Below, in pieces: positions 47,073 to 56,594 of a stretch of DNA of 64,000 nucleotides (the stretch's first letter is position 1; the number at the start of each line of letters is the position of its first letter). Below the pieces are notes generated by a model. The model did no database searches. It was not told the DNA's origin and worked only from the letters and a program-made list of their open reading frames with translations. The position numbers and the translations under genes are program-made. Source of the stretch: Sulfurovum sp. (lineage in GTDB: Bacteria > Campylobacterota > Campylobacteria > Campylobacterales > Sulfurovaceae). The stretch spans positions 43,225 to 107,224 of the forward strand of contig JALWLD010000079.1 of assembly GCA_027081115.1 (NCBI GenBank), written 5' to 3'.

Positions 47073-48269
47073 TTACAAGATCGTAAAGGTGTTTATCTCA
47101 TCTTTATGGTCATACTTCAATCTTCTATGATGGATATCTAAGATACTTTTTACAATATAGATCCCCAATCCTAAACTGTTTTTAGAAGTATGGAATGGCT
47201 TGAAATAGTTTTCAAGTGGCTCTTTAAGTGCCTCTCCTTTATTTTTGATGGCAATACTCTCATGCTCTATCAGTACAGTGACATGTTTGTCAGTACTGTA
47301 CTTAATGGCATTGTCAAGCAGGTTCTTAATCACCAGAGTAAAGAGTTCAAAATCTACTTTGACAATGTAATCTTTTTTGATCTCTACGGAGAGTAGTCTG
47401 TTTGGATTTTCAATCATTAAGAGGTCTATACTCGCTTCAAGCAGGTCAGACATTTTATAGGGGTTGAGATGCAGGTCAAAGTTTTTTGATGTGATTTTCT
47501 CTATTTTGGCAAATTCGTCAATGAGTAGATTGAGACGTTCAAAAATACTGTGTAGACGTACTTTACTCTTTTCATCAGTAAGCATTTCAGACATAAGCCT
47601 ACCTTTGGCAATGGGTGTTTTGAGCTCATGCATGATGGCACGCAAGAAGAGTTGACGTGATTGTAGTAATTCACGTATCATGGCAACTGCATGGTTGAAT
47701 TCATTGGCAACCTCTCCGATCTCATCATTGCTCTTTGAGGCACATTCTATGTCAAGGTTCCCCTCTGAAAAAGTTTTGATCTTGTTTTTGAGCTCAGAAA
47801 TGGGACGAAGGCTTCGTACTACCCATAGATAGAGTAGAATGATCAAAAGAAAGACAATAGAGAAAACAATAATACGCTTAAGTGGGTATTTTGGTTTGTT
47901 CTTGTTTTCCAAAAAGAGTTTGAACCGGTCATTGTTAATGAGAATGATACGTTGCAGACGGAAGGTATCTACAGCATATTTTTTATATTTACCCTTTTCT
48001 TTGAAAGAACGTTCTATCTGTATCATTTTTGCTTTATCTTTAATGAGAAACATATTTTGTGCTTCAAGATAAGCCTCATCAATTTTACCGGTTTTCATAT
48101 AATAATCATAAATATAGTGAGAGATGAGTCTCTCATGTGCTTCATTCCGTTCTTCAAATTTTGCATGGTCATACTTGATAGAAGAGATGAAGAGAATAGC
48201 AAGCAGCAACAGGGTAATGGAGAATACAAGGTTGATCTTACTTCGTAGGGAAGAGAAGCCTTTAAACAA
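47073..48269 (-). CDS. Sensor histidine kinase, ArsS-like
   Basis: 398 residues: membrane helix about 12-30, a short periplasmic sensor region, a second helix about 132-150, a HAMP linker, HisKA with the phospho-acceptor His in AIMHELKTPIAKGRL, and an ATPase domain with NLLDNAIKYS and SLGLGIYIVK. The final G2 region is compact, and the protein ends shortly after it. It overlaps the response regulator upstream by 8 nt. The pair resembles H. pylori ArsRS (HP0166-HP0165), which responds to low pH. Signal here unknown. Confidence 0.88.
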   Translation of the reverse strand: MFKGFSSLRSKINLVFSITLLLLAILFISSIKYDHAKFEERNEAHERLISHYIYDYYMKTGKIDEAYLEAQNMFLIKDKAKMIQIERSFKEKGKYKKYAVDTFRLQRIILINNDRFKLFLENKNKPKYPLKRIIVFSIVFLLIILLYLWVVRSLRPISELKNKIKTFSEGNLDIECASKSNDEIGEVANEFNHAVAMIRELLQSRQLFLRAIMHELKTPIAKGRLMSEMLTDEKSKVRLHSIFERLNLLIDEFAKIEKITSKNFDLHLNPYKMSDLLEASIDLLMIENPNRLLSVEIKKDYIVKVDFELFTLVIKNLLDNAIKYSTDKHVTVLIEHESIAIKNKGEALKEPLENYFKPFHTSKNSLGLGIYIVKSILDIHHRRLKYDHKDEINTFTIL

Positions 48270-48915
48270 GTTTATACCCTACACCACGTACTGCTTGAAT
48301 ACGTTTACTGTCATCAAGTTTGGTACGTATCTTGGAGATGATAACATCCAGGCTTTTACCTTGTGAATCAATACTCATCGTACCTGAAGTATTAATAATC
48401 TGTTCTCGAGACTGTGTAATGCCCTGATTTTTGACAAGTAAAGAGAGTACTTCAAATTCAGCTGGGGTTAAAGAGAGTGCTTCTCCTTTAAAGTAGATGG
48501 TATCGCCTTTGATCTCAAAATCACTTTTAGGCAATGAAGCTCCTTTGTTCTCCCCTTTGTCTAAACGTTTCAGGATAGACATAATACGCGCATACATCTC
48601 TTTAGGGTCATAAGGTTTGGGAAGGTAATCATAGGCACCCAGTTCAAAACTCTGTACTTTGTCGTTAATATCAGAGCGTGCAGATGAGATGATCACAGGC
48701 ATGTCATATTTACGTACTACCTCTTCACATACTTCAAGACCATCCATACCCGGTAGGGTAAGATCGAGTATCATCAAATCATATTTTTTGACACCGGCAC
48801 TCAAACCTAGATAAGGGTCTTCAAAATTGGTGATCTTAATATTGAATTGAGAAAGGTATTCACTTAATAGTTCTGCAAATTCCGGATCATCTTCTATCAT
48901 AAGAATATTGATCAT
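48262..48915 (-). CDS. OmpR-family response regulator, ArsR-like
   Basis: 217 residues starting at the ATG at 48915, which has AGGAG 7 nt upstream; an in-frame ATG at 48939 adds eight residues without a ribosome site. The receiver has acidic pocket IEDD, phospho-Asp in LMILDLTLPGMDG, Thr/Ser switch VIISSARSD and Lys in LPKPYDP. A winged-helix DNA-binding domain follows (LTPAEFEVLSLLVKNQG, then VISKIRTKLDD, VRGVGYKLV). Partner of the adjacent kinase. Confidence 0.92.
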   Translation of the reverse strand: MINILMIEDDPEFAELLSEYLSQFNIKITNFEDPYLGLSAGVKKYDLMILDLTLPGMDGLEVCEEVVRKYDMPVIISSARSDINDKVQSFELGAYDYLPKPYDPKEMYARIMSILKRLDKGENKGASLPKSDFEIKGDTIYFKGEALSLTPAEFEVLSLLVKNQGITQSREQIINTSGTMSIDSQGKSLDVIISKIRTKLDDSKRIQAVRGVGYKLV

Positions 48916-49010
48916 TTTGTCGCTCCTGTCTAATAACATATCTACTCCTGTATTGTATTGGATGAAGGTTAATTGAAATCAAATAACTTTCTATTGGTTC
49001 TGGTTGAAAT

Positions 49011-49430
49011 CTAGGTTTGGTAATTTCCCAGTCTATAGTCCTCTTTGTCATTGATTGTAGCAGGGATCATATAGCGCTGTTTAAACTTACTTCCAATAGT
49101 ATAGACAGCTTCTGCCAAAGTAAAGTCAGCATCATTTGGAAGTTTTGTGAAGTCAGCTACAACCACAGAAGGATCCTTTTTTATATCTTGGATCATTTTG
49201 GAGTGCATAGAGTGTTTCCAGTTACTGTAGTTTTCCTCATGACACTCTTGACATTTAATGGAACCAATAAAGTTGGCTCTTTTTTGTGCTTGAGGCTGAA
49301 GGTCAAGGTTAAGCCCCACACGAGGTTGTGTAAGCTGCGTATAGTAGGGGGTGATCTTAGGTAAATTTAACCAAATGATGGAGAGAATCGTTAATAAAAG
49401 AAAAAGAAGACCTAAGAGTATCTTCTTCAT
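49011..49430 (-). CDS. Membrane-anchored monohaem cytochrome c, possibly truncated
   Basis: 139 residues with an N-terminal anchor (about 4-23) and one CQECH haem motif near residue 60 (ECHEENYSNWKHSMHSKMI). The body resembles the first module of larger multihaem proteins. It stops shortly after DYRLGNYQT, where I would expect such proteins to continue. The ATG overlaps the aroE stop by 4 nt, so it is co-transcribed with trpE-aroE. It may be a complete short cytochrome or the remnant of a longer one. Confidence 0.75.
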   Translation of the reverse strand: MKKILLGLLFLLLTILSIIWLNLPKITPYYTQLTQPRVGLNLDLQPQAQKRANFIGSIKCQECHEENYSNWKHSMHSKMIQDIKKDPSVVVADFTKLPNDADFTLAEAVYTIGSKFKQRYMIPATINDKEDYRLGNYQT

Positions 49431-50224
49431 AGTATAAATGCCTTTTGCATATGAGATTTAATATTATCAAAGGTGTACAGTTCTGCTGTAAAGTATTCAA
49501 ATGCAATGATACCCTGATAGAGCAGCATATCACTTCCGTCTTTGAATGGTTTGTTATAAGACTTTGAAAGCTTTAAAAAAGGTGTCTCTTTCCCATAAAT
49601 GACATCTACACAGGCTTTTGCCAGAGGGATAACCTGCTCAAGTATGTCAAGAGGTGCAGGAAGTGCATCATCTTCCAAACCTGCAGAAGTCATATTGATC
49701 ACAAGATCATAGGCTTTTGGCTTGAAGGTATCAAAAGTATAGGTTTCAAATCCTTGTGTTTTAAACTTTTCCAAACGTCCTTCACTACGGTTGAGAAGTG
49801 TTACTTCGTAACCTTCTTCACGCAAGATAGTAGAGGTAGATTGTGCTGTACCTCCTGCGCCCAGAAAGAGTACAGTTTTAATCTCTTTGAACTCAGAGAT
49901 CGCTTTGAGAAAACCGGGTGCATCAGTATTGTATCCGTAGAGTTTTCCCTCTTTTTCAACTATGGTATTCACTGCCCCTACTTTTTTAGCAAAGGGGTCC
50001 AAAATATCACATGCTGTATAAGCAAACTCTTTGTGTGGGACAGTAATGTTGATACCCTTGAGATTTAATTCAAAAAATTTCTCTTTGAGATTTTTGCCTT
50101 CCTCCAGTCTGTAACGACCATAACATCCATTAAAATTCAAACCTTGAAAAGCAAGGTTATGCATAAGGGGAGATTTGGAATGGGAGACAGGGTTTCCAAA
50201 GATGGCAAAAATTTTTTTGGACAT
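49427..50224 (-). CDS. aroE: Shikimate dehydrogenase
   Basis: NADPH-dependent reduction of 3-dehydroshikimate, 265 residues. Substrate site FGNPVSHSKSPLMHNLAF at the N-terminus (Ser-x-Ser), catalytic Lys/Asp in NITVPHKEFAY and YNTDAPGFL, Rossmann loop FLGAGGTAQSTSTIL and C-terminal MLLYQGIIAFEYF. It lies 3 nt after trpE. Gene order SPOR-trpE-aroE resembles the C. jejuni Cj0404-Cj0405 segment with trpE added. Confidence 0.95.
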   Translation of the reverse strand: MSKKIFAIFGNPVSHSKSPLMHNLAFQGLNFNGCYGRYRLEEGKNLKEKFFELNLKGINITVPHKEFAYTACDILDPFAKKVGAVNTIVEKEGKLYGYNTDAPGFLKAISEFKEIKTVLFLGAGGTAQSTSTILREEGYEVTLLNRSEGRLEKFKTQGFETYTFDTFKPKAYDLVINMTSAGLEDDALPAPLDILEQVIPLAKACVDVIYGKETPFLKLSKSYNKPFKDGSDMLLYQGIIAFEYFTAELYTFDNIKSHMQKAFIL

Positions 50225-50227
50225 ACT

Positions 50228-51634
50228 TTAAAGATTTTCCATTTCTTTAAGTGTTGCAAGTAGGGCACCTAATTTATTTTTTACTTCTAGGTATTCTAGT
50301 TCAGGGATAGAGTCAGCAACTATACCTGCACCTGCCTGAAGGGTAATAGAATCAGGTTTGATCAGTGAAGTACGTATAGTAATGGCTGAGTCCATGTTTC
50401 CGTTAAATGCAAAGTAGCCTACTGCACCAGAATAAAACCCACGCTTAAGTCCTTCAAACTGGGCAATGAGTTCCATAGCTTTTATTTTTGGTGCACCGGT
50501 CATAGTACCTGCAGTAAAGGTTGCGGCAAAAAGGTCAAACATATCTTTACCTTCTGCTATCTGTGCTTCTACATCCGATACCATGTGCATCACATGAGAG
50601 TATTTCTCTACACGCATCATATCGGTTACTTTAACGGTACCTGTCTGGGCTACACGACCTACATCGTTCCGTCCCAGGTCTATGAGCATGAGGTGTTCTG
50701 CACACTCTTTTGGATCACCCAGCATTTCAAGTTCCAACTCTTTGTCTCTTTTCGCATCTTTACCACGTTTACGTGTTCCGGCAATAGGACGAAGCAGGAT
50801 CTCATCTTCTGTAAGTCTTACCATTACTTCAGGGCTTGAACCACAAATGGAAAAATCTTCATAATCCAGCAAGAAAAGGTAAGGTGAAGGGTTTTTAGAA
50901 CGTAATACTCTATAGAAACTAAGAGGGTCTATCTTCCCTTTTTGCGTATATCTGTTGGCAAGCAGAATTTGGAAAATATCGCCTGAACGGATACTCTCTT
51001 TTGACTCTATAACCAACTGTTTAAAACGCTCTTCTTCAATACTGAAACTACCTTCTCCTTCAAGTACAACAGGTTGTATAGGCATTGGAGTACAGGTGCT
51101 ATGTAAAATATTTTCAATAGACTCCAGTCCTTTTTTCATTCGTTCATCATTAAGAATGAGTGTCAACTTTGCACTTTTGTGTGAGTATGCTATGATGATT
51201 TTGGGACGTATGAGATCCAGATCCGGGGTATTAAGTGGATCTAGGAGTTTGTCCATACTCTCTTCAAGTACAGGTTCAAAGACTTTAACCATATCATAAG
51301 AGATAAACCCTATGAAACCATCTACAAAAGAGAATCCTAGTTCTTGTGCTTTTTCCTGATAAGCATTTTTATCTATGTTCGTATAATAGTTCTTAAGAAA
51401 TGAAAAGGGATTTTCTGTGAGTATTTTATGTTTGCCTGATGTATCGGTATAACGAGTCGTTTTGTTTTTATAGGATAAACGCTCTTGCGCACCGATAACA
51501 ATAAAAGAGAAATTTCCATCTGCTGTGTTGACCATACTCTCAAAGAGCATTGTGATCTCATTAGGAAAGATCTCTTTGATCTTTCCATACAGTGCTACTG
51601 GCGTTAGTTGGTCAAAAAGTATTGTCTTGTGCAT
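50228..51634 (-). CDS. trpE: Anthranilate synthase component I
   Basis: Makes anthranilate from chorismate for tryptophan. 468 residues. The chorismate-binding domain fills the C-terminal half: IFQILLANRYTQKG, ICGSSPEVMVRL, RPIAGTRKRGKD, LGRNDVGRVAQTG, FAATFTAGTMTGAPKIKAME and QAGAGIVADS. The N-terminal regulatory region includes MLFESMVN, in the place of the tryptophan-binding LLES motif. It stands outside any trp operon here, between a SPOR protein and aroE. A para-aminobenzoate synthase (PabB) is a less likely alternative. Confidence 0.9.
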   Translation of the reverse strand: MHKTILFDQLTPVALYGKIKEIFPNEITMLFESMVNTADGNFSFIVIGAQERLSYKNKTTRYTDTSGKHKILTENPFSFLKNYYTNIDKNAYQEKAQELGFSFVDGFIGFISYDMVKVFEPVLEESMDKLLDPLNTPDLDLIRPKIIIAYSHKSAKLTLILNDERMKKGLESIENILHSTCTPMPIQPVVLEGEGSFSIEEERFKQLVIESKESIRSGDIFQILLANRYTQKGKIDPLSFYRVLRSKNPSPYLFLLDYEDFSICGSSPEVMVRLTEDEILLRPIAGTRKRGKDAKRDKELELEMLGDPKECAEHLMLIDLGRNDVGRVAQTGTVKVTDMMRVEKYSHVMHMVSDVEAQIAEGKDMFDLFAATFTAGTMTGAPKIKAMELIAQFEGLKRGFYSGAVGYFAFNGNMDSAITIRTSLIKPDSITLQAGAGIVADSIPELEYLEVKNKLGALLATLKEMENL

Positions 51635-51641
51635 GGTATCT

Positions 51642-52367
51642 CTACTTCTTTACGACAAAGGCACTTTTGTTAATGCGGTCTCTTACACGCACTAAAGCAG
51701 CATCTACATCTGCTCTACTTTGGTATGGTCCAATAAGAAGTTTTTTAGTCCCTTGTGCATTGGGTGCTGTAAGCTTATAGTGAAATCCGCTATTTTTAAT
51801 ACTACGTACGATCTGTTTGCTTGGTGATGCTTTATAGGCACCTACTTGAATGTAGTATGTTTCACTAGCTACTTTTACTGGGGTTTCTTTCACAGGTTTC
51901 TTGACAACAGCAGGTGTAGGTGTCACTTTTGTCTTTGCAGGTGGTGTCTGTTCATAGGTGTCATCAATTGTAACCGTCTCTTTTTCAGGTACTGGTGCAG
52001 GAGTAGGTTTGGCTACTTCTTTTTTCTCTGTGACGGTGGGTTTGTTATCAAGTGTAACAGGTGTTTTTTTTACTTTAACAGGTTTATTGAGTTCCTCTTC
52101 AATGATTTCATTGAGTTTTGGTTCGGCTTTAGGTTCTTTTACTTTTCCTACATTTTCAAGGGTTAGTTCCGGGCTTACCATTTCAGTATCGTTCTCTTCC
52201 AGTAGACCCTGGTCAGGTTTTTTATCGTCAAGGACTACAGATGTGAGGATGATTGCAACAATAAGGACTACAATAAGTAGTGCAATAATGGTCAATATGC
52301 TTTTTGCTTTAGATGTTTTGGGTTCGATATTTGGGATGATCAAGTCATCTAGGTTATGATCGTTCAT
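51642..52367 (-). CDS. SPOR-domain membrane protein
   Basis: 241 residues. A short cytoplasmic segment, one membrane helix (about 24-46), a long Pro/Lys/Glu/Thr-rich periplasmic linker (about 50-160) and a C-terminal SPOR domain (about 165-241, YYIQVGAYKASPSKQIVRSI) that binds septal peptidoglycan. FtsN-like in layout, without the essential FtsN helices being recognisable. Equivalent in position to C. jejuni Cj0404. A minus-strand TATAAT at 52400-52405 is the likely promoter of the SPOR-trpE-aroE-cytochrome operon. Confidence 0.9.
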   Translation of the reverse strand: MNDHNLDDLIIPNIEPKTSKAKSILTIIALLIVVLIVAIILTSVVLDDKKPDQGLLEENDTEMVSPELTLENVGKVKEPKAEPKLNEIIEEELNKPVKVKKTPVTLDNKPTVTEKKEVAKPTPAPVPEKETVTIDDTYEQTPPAKTKVTPTPAVVKKPVKETPVKVASETYYIQVGAYKASPSKQIVRSIKNSGFHYKLTAPNAQGTKKLLIGPYQSRADVDAALVRVRDRINKSAFVVKK

Positions 52368-52399
52368 AAATGGAGGGCTCCGGATATAATTTTGAATTA

Positions 52400-52405
52400 A
52401 TTATA
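52400..52405 (-). promoter_or_regulatory. -10 box of the SPOR-trpE-aroE operon
   Basis: Minus-strand TATAAT (context GATATAATTAATT), about 33 nt upstream of the SPOR gene ATG and just downstream of the cytochrome gene's terminator. Confidence 0.5.
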
Positions 52406-52440
52406 TCATATTAAGCTAAGGGAAGAGGAAAAGAAGGGAT

Positions 52441-52468
52441 TGAGCCTCTCTAAAAGAGGAGAGGCTCA
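52441..52468 (-). terminator. Intrinsic terminator of the seven-haem cytochrome gene
   Basis: Perfect 10-bp stem TGAGCCTCTC (52441-52450) / GAGAGGCTCA (52459-52468) with an 8-nt loop, 17 nt beyond the stop codon. In the minus direction it is followed by ATCCCTTCTTTTCC, a modest T-tract. Confidence 0.75.
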
Positions 52469-52485
52469 GTTGTCAATGAAGGGTT

Positions 52486-54849
52486 TTATTTCCATCCATC
52501 TTCAACAATTTGTGAAGATTTTTTGTAAGGATATTTTTTAACCAACTCTTTGACCGATAGTTTCTGATCTCCCTCTCTCATAAAGTGAGCAAGAGTTACA
52601 GAAGCCCAGTAGTCATCTTCATATTTTGTACCTTTTAGTTGTGCAGGTACACCATGTTTGTTTACTGTGTGACATGCAGAACATGTCACAGGACCTGTAT
52701 ATTTACCGTCAGGACTGTACTGAAGTGCCTGTTCATGTGTTGTAATATCTACAGATCTCTCATCTCCGTCATAGCGTGTAGAGTAGAGTCCGTGTGTTGA
52801 TTCGTGACATGATTGACAAGCAATATTTCCATGTGCTTTTGAGTATCTATAGAGAGAATACTTGTTTGGCTGATCAATTGGAAAGTATTTTCCACCTGTA
52901 TCTTGTTCAACAAATGGTGCCATGTGACAATCCGCACAGTGAGGTTCAGATGCTGATAACCACCAGTCATTACCACCAGAAGCTGCTGCATATGGTACAT
53001 CTCCGCCTTTAGGATGATTCCAAGGCTTAAGATCTAGTTTACCATCTTTACCAACATTTTTTACAAGTGTTGCAGATTTGTGATCAGTATAGTATTTCAA
53101 TACTTCATTATCACCTGTTGTTTTAGGGTCAGCAATGGCTGTAAATTTCTTCATATCCCCTCCTGCAACTGCAGCAACGATCTCTTTAAGAGACTTGTTT
53201 CTGATAGATTTACCAGTTTGCATACTGTCATTAGTCAGATCATCCATCTCATACATTTTCTGTGCTACTTTTGTGTGACAGTTTGTACAGTATAGACCTC
53301 TAAGCTCACCAGCATCTTTGCCATGCTCATCTTTGGTAGCAACATTTTCAAGCTGCCATTTACCATAATTGTTCAGGAAGAATGGAGGTTTGGCATTCGG
53401 GTTAGAGTGTGCATCACGTCTTACATAACATCCACCACCAGATTTTCTGATATCTCCTTTTGAGAATCTACCTTCACCATATCTGTCTGTTACTCTAAAC
53501 GGGTTAGAGTCATCATTCATATTAGGGTTCTGGAAGTGTGTAGGGTGACAAGATTGACAAGATTGTGATCTGTTTGCACCATCAGGCATAGGCACCATTC
53601 CAAGGTGGAATCCGTGAATTGCTTCTGAAAGAGGTTTTGCTTTTACAGCTTTATAACCAGTTGCAGTAGGTCTAGGCTCTTGAAGGTTACCAGATACATT
53701 GTCTCCGTGACAGTCCGCACAGTTTACTTCACCAACTTTTCCAAGACGGTTACCTGGTGCATCTGACTGATAATCACTTAGGAAAGTTGTACCGTGGTGT
53801 GCATCGTGAAGAGCAAGAATATTGATAGAAGACTCAGAAAGTCTTGCCATATATTCACTCTCATCAGGGTATGTTTTCCAGTATGTGTACTCTTTGTCAG
53901 ACTGTTTTAGTCCTTCATCTCTAGCCATCTGTGCAGCTTTACCATTTCTTGAGTGACAGGCATAACAGTTTGGAATATCTACAGGGTTTGTCCCGAAATA
54001 CTCGTATGCTTTTCCCTCTTTATTTTTGAGCTCTTTACCTGTACTGTCATGTAGTGATACTTGAGAATACTGGAATGGTTGGAAATCTTTTTGTGTAATA
54101 GAACGGATAGTCCCTCTTCTAGTTGAGTCGTTAAATGCTGTCAAAGGAAGACCCAGTGCATCCCAAAGGTGAGATGCAGTCAATACTAATTTAACATTTT
54201 TAACCGCAGGTACCAATGTGTCAGTCATTACAATTGATCCACCATCTTTGCCAGCATAGTCAAGGTATCCACCTGAAAGTGGTTTACCGGATGGACCAGC
54301 ATCTATTCTTACTTTTACCTGGTGACCGATTCTGAGTCTGTCTTTATCTGTTGCCCCTTTAGGAATAGTTCCTTCAAGATCCTTGTAGATGAAAAGGTGT
54401 CCCCATACATAATTGGCAACGTTGTCACCCGGGCTGTCCATGTGACCATCTCCGTCAACATCTTTTGCAACAGACCAGTATTTCATCTTGTTACCTTCAG
54501 AGTAAGAGTTGTCTCTAGTGTTGTAGTAGAGTTTTACTTTGTCATCTGGAGTAAGTAGTTTAGGAAGTTTACCATTCTTACCAGACTGAATTGCCTGAGA
54601 CTGAATTGAGTTATATGGTGGAATTACACAACAGTAACTCATTTCAAACCCAACACAGTGCATACCAAGTTCATAGTTTACAAAAATGTTATAGTCATTT
54701 TTTGGTTGAAAAAGTGTTTCACCTTTCACCTTTGTCGCTTTAAGTTTATCCATTGAGAATGGAGGCTTCTTATCATAGTCACCTGCAGAGAATGCAGAAG
54801 TAACCAGGAGAGAAGCAACAATGCTCGATCGAATTAATTTTGAAATCAT
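52486..54849 (-). CDS. Large exported seven-haem cytochrome c
   Basis: 787 residues with a signal peptide (MISKLIRSSIVASLLVTSAFS). Seven CxxCH sites occur in the C-terminal two thirds: CYACH, CADCH, CQSCH, CTNCH, CADCH, CQSCH, CSACH. The N-terminal third has no haem site but holds a beta-rich domain with GMHCVGFEMSYCCVIPPYN, whose Cys residues may bind a metal or form disulfides. Monocistronic, with a strong ribosome site (AAAGGGGAT) and a clear terminator, suggesting high expression. Likely periplasmic or surface electron transfer; substrate not identifiable. Confidence 0.88.
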   Translation of the reverse strand: MISKLIRSSIVASLLVTSAFSAGDYDKKPPFSMDKLKATKVKGETLFQPKNDYNIFVNYELGMHCVGFEMSYCCVIPPYNSIQSQAIQSGKNGKLPKLLTPDDKVKLYYNTRDNSYSEGNKMKYWSVAKDVDGDGHMDSPGDNVANYVWGHLFIYKDLEGTIPKGATDKDRLRIGHQVKVRIDAGPSGKPLSGGYLDYAGKDGGSIVMTDTLVPAVKNVKLVLTASHLWDALGLPLTAFNDSTRRGTIRSITQKDFQPFQYSQVSLHDSTGKELKNKEGKAYEYFGTNPVDIPNCYACHSRNGKAAQMARDEGLKQSDKEYTYWKTYPDESEYMARLSESSINILALHDAHHGTTFLSDYQSDAPGNRLGKVGEVNCADCHGDNVSGNLQEPRPTATGYKAVKAKPLSEAIHGFHLGMVPMPDGANRSQSCQSCHPTHFQNPNMNDDSNPFRVTDRYGEGRFSKGDIRKSGGGCYVRRDAHSNPNAKPPFFLNNYGKWQLENVATKDEHGKDAGELRGLYCTNCHTKVAQKMYEMDDLTNDSMQTGKSIRNKSLKEIVAAVAGGDMKKFTAIADPKTTGDNEVLKYYTDHKSATLVKNVGKDGKLDLKPWNHPKGGDVPYAAASGGNDWWLSASEPHCADCHMAPFVEQDTGGKYFPIDQPNKYSLYRYSKAHGNIACQSCHESTHGLYSTRYDGDERSVDITTHEQALQYSPDGKYTGPVTCSACHTVNKHGVPAQLKGTKYEDDYWASVTLAHFMREGDQKLSVKELVKKYPYKKSSQIVEDGWK

Positions 54850-55031
54850 TAAATCCCCTTTGAAGTATATTTCAATTCAAATATTTACATAAAAGAGGTA
54901 AAAAAGGCTTTAAAATAAATAAATATACATTATTTTTTTTTAATGTTAAATATAAAATATATTTATTATAAGTTGGGGATATATCTTAGTGCTTTTTGAA
55001 GGAGCAAAAGTACCAATTGAAGAGAAGTGTA

Positions 55032-55709
55032 TTATTCAGGTCTTCTGTTTTGAGGGTTAAAATCGAGTACTTTAAATGCTTCTATAGTTGCATCAGGTTG
55101 CTTTTTTTGTATCTCTTTCATTACATCTATTGGTCTGTCCATTTTATAGTTGATCGTTTTACTTACCGAACCATTTTGGTCATACCAGGTCTTATTGCCC
55201 TCTTTGTAGTTGTTTTTAAAGAGAACATAGCTCTGTTTTTCCCCATTTTCATAATATTCTATCTGCGCTCCCTCTTTTTTACCATGTACATAATTCACAG
55301 TTGAAGCCAATTTTCCTGTACTGTAATACTGTTTTTCAAGACCTTCTTTATTGTCATCTATATAGGTCACTTCTGTTCTTAAAATGCCATTGTTATAATA
55401 AATTTGATTCAGGCCGTCTCTTTTTCCTGCTTTATAGTGGATGATCTCTAAAAGGTTTTTGTCACGGTCATACCATTTAAGTACACCGTCTCTTTTCCCA
55501 TCGACATTTTTAATGATGTAAGCAAGTTCTCCACTGTTATAGTAGATCTTCTCTGTACCCTCTTTGATACCCTCTTTGGTTTCAGTTCTTGTACCATGTT
55601 TATACTCTATCTCTGATTTAAGAACACCGTCTTTAAAATACTCTTTAAAAAGTTCTGCCTGTATAAGTGTCACTGCGAAAAGTGTGAAAAGAAAAAGTGT
55701 TTTTTTCAT
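55032..55709 (-). CDS. Exported MORN/YwqK-like repeat protein
   Basis: 225 residues from the ATG at 55709, which opens into a signal peptide (MKKTLFLFTLFAVTLIQA) and has GGAG upstream; a longer in-frame start at 55757 is not favoured. About eight tandem repeats of ~22 residues follow the pattern 'YYxNGxLxxxxxYxxGKKxG' (examples: YYNSGELAYIIKN, YYNNGILRTEVTY, YYSTGKLASTVNY). These are MORN-type beta hairpins, often misnamed YwqK antitoxin. Role unknown; an envelope-associated structural or binding role is plausible. Confidence 0.85.
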   Translation of the reverse strand: MKKTLFLFTLFAVTLIQAELFKEYFKDGVLKSEIEYKHGTRTETKEGIKEGTEKIYYNSGELAYIIKNVDGKRDGVLKWYDRDKNLLEIIHYKAGKRDGLNQIYYNNGILRTEVTYIDDNKEGLEKQYYSTGKLASTVNYVHGKKEGAQIEYYENGEKQSYVLFKNNYKEGNKTWYDQNGSVSKTINYKMDRPIDVMKEIQKKQPDATIEAFKVLDFNPQNRRPE

Positions 55710-55847
55710 AAGTACTCCAAAGATAAAAGCATATCTTACACAAAGTAGATAAACCATAACTTATTGTGCACTATTTTTACTTCTTTTTATGAACTGTAGC
55801 TATAATAACTTCAAAAGTAACATCAAATTGTATAAAAAAGGTTGGAG

Positions 55848-56534
55848 ATGAGAAAAACAGCATGGTTATTAATGGCATTGACATTGAGTCTAATGGCAGC
55901 ACAAAAAGAGGAAACATTGGCGTACGGAAAAATACTTGAGATCAAAGAGGTCATGGGATATGATTATCTAAAAGTGGATCAAAATGGAACGGAGCGCTGG
56001 ATTGCCATTGCAAAAGCACCCGTAAAAATAGGTGATGTTATAGGTTACGATACCAAAACCATTATGAAAAACTTTAAAAGCAAGAGTCTCAATAGAACAT
56101 TTGATGAAATTGTATTTGCGAATGAAGTTTATCTTTCTCATAAAGTAAAAAGTATGAAAGAGATGTTTGTGGCACCTCAAGAAACAAAAGAGAAAATAGT
56201 AGAAGTGGATACTAGTGATTTTAAAGAAAAAGAATTTTACACCGTTGAAGAGTTATTCAAATATAGAAAAAACCTTGCAGGTAAAAGTGTGAGTATAAAA
56301 GCAACAGTAAGAAAAGTATCGCATCAGATCATGAAGAGAGACTGGGTGCATTTGGAGGATGGCACAGGTTCTGAGTCAGCTCATACCAACGATATAGTCT
56401 TTACATCAGAACATGCAACGGTAAAAGAGGGTGATAAGGTAAGCGCTACAGGGACTATAGTCATTGATAAAGATTTTGGATATGGATATTTTTATCCAGT
56501 TTTGGCACAAAAAGCAAAATTCATTGTAGAATAG
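55848..56534 (+). CDS. Exported protein with C-terminal OB-fold (NrfJ-like)
   Basis: 228 residues from the ATG at 55848 (an in-frame TTG at 55842 is less likely). Signal peptide to about residue 18. The N-terminal half reads AYGKILEIKEVMGYDYLKVD with an ERWIAIAKAPV strand and seems to form a small beta domain. The C-terminal half (about 135-228) is an OB fold: LAGKSVSIKATVRKVSHQIM, then DWVHLEDGTGSES and GDKVSATGTIVIDKDFG. This layout is like NrfJ-related periplasmic proteins found near cytochromes. No proven function. Confidence 0.7.
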   Translation: MRKTAWLLMALTLSLMAAQKEETLAYGKILEIKEVMGYDYLKVDQNGTERWIAIAKAPVKIGDVIGYDTKTIMKNFKSKSLNRTFDEIVFANEVYLSHKVKSMKEMFVAPQETKEKIVEVDTSDFKEKEFYTVEELFKYRKNLAGKSVSIKATVRKVSHQIMKRDWVHLEDGTGSESAHTNDIVFTSEHATVKEGDKVSATGTIVIDKDFGYGYFYPVLAQKAKFIVE

Positions 56535-56594
56535 AGGCTGTTATCATAATATTAACTTATTTATAGTATTATGTCTGACTATAAAGGATACATG

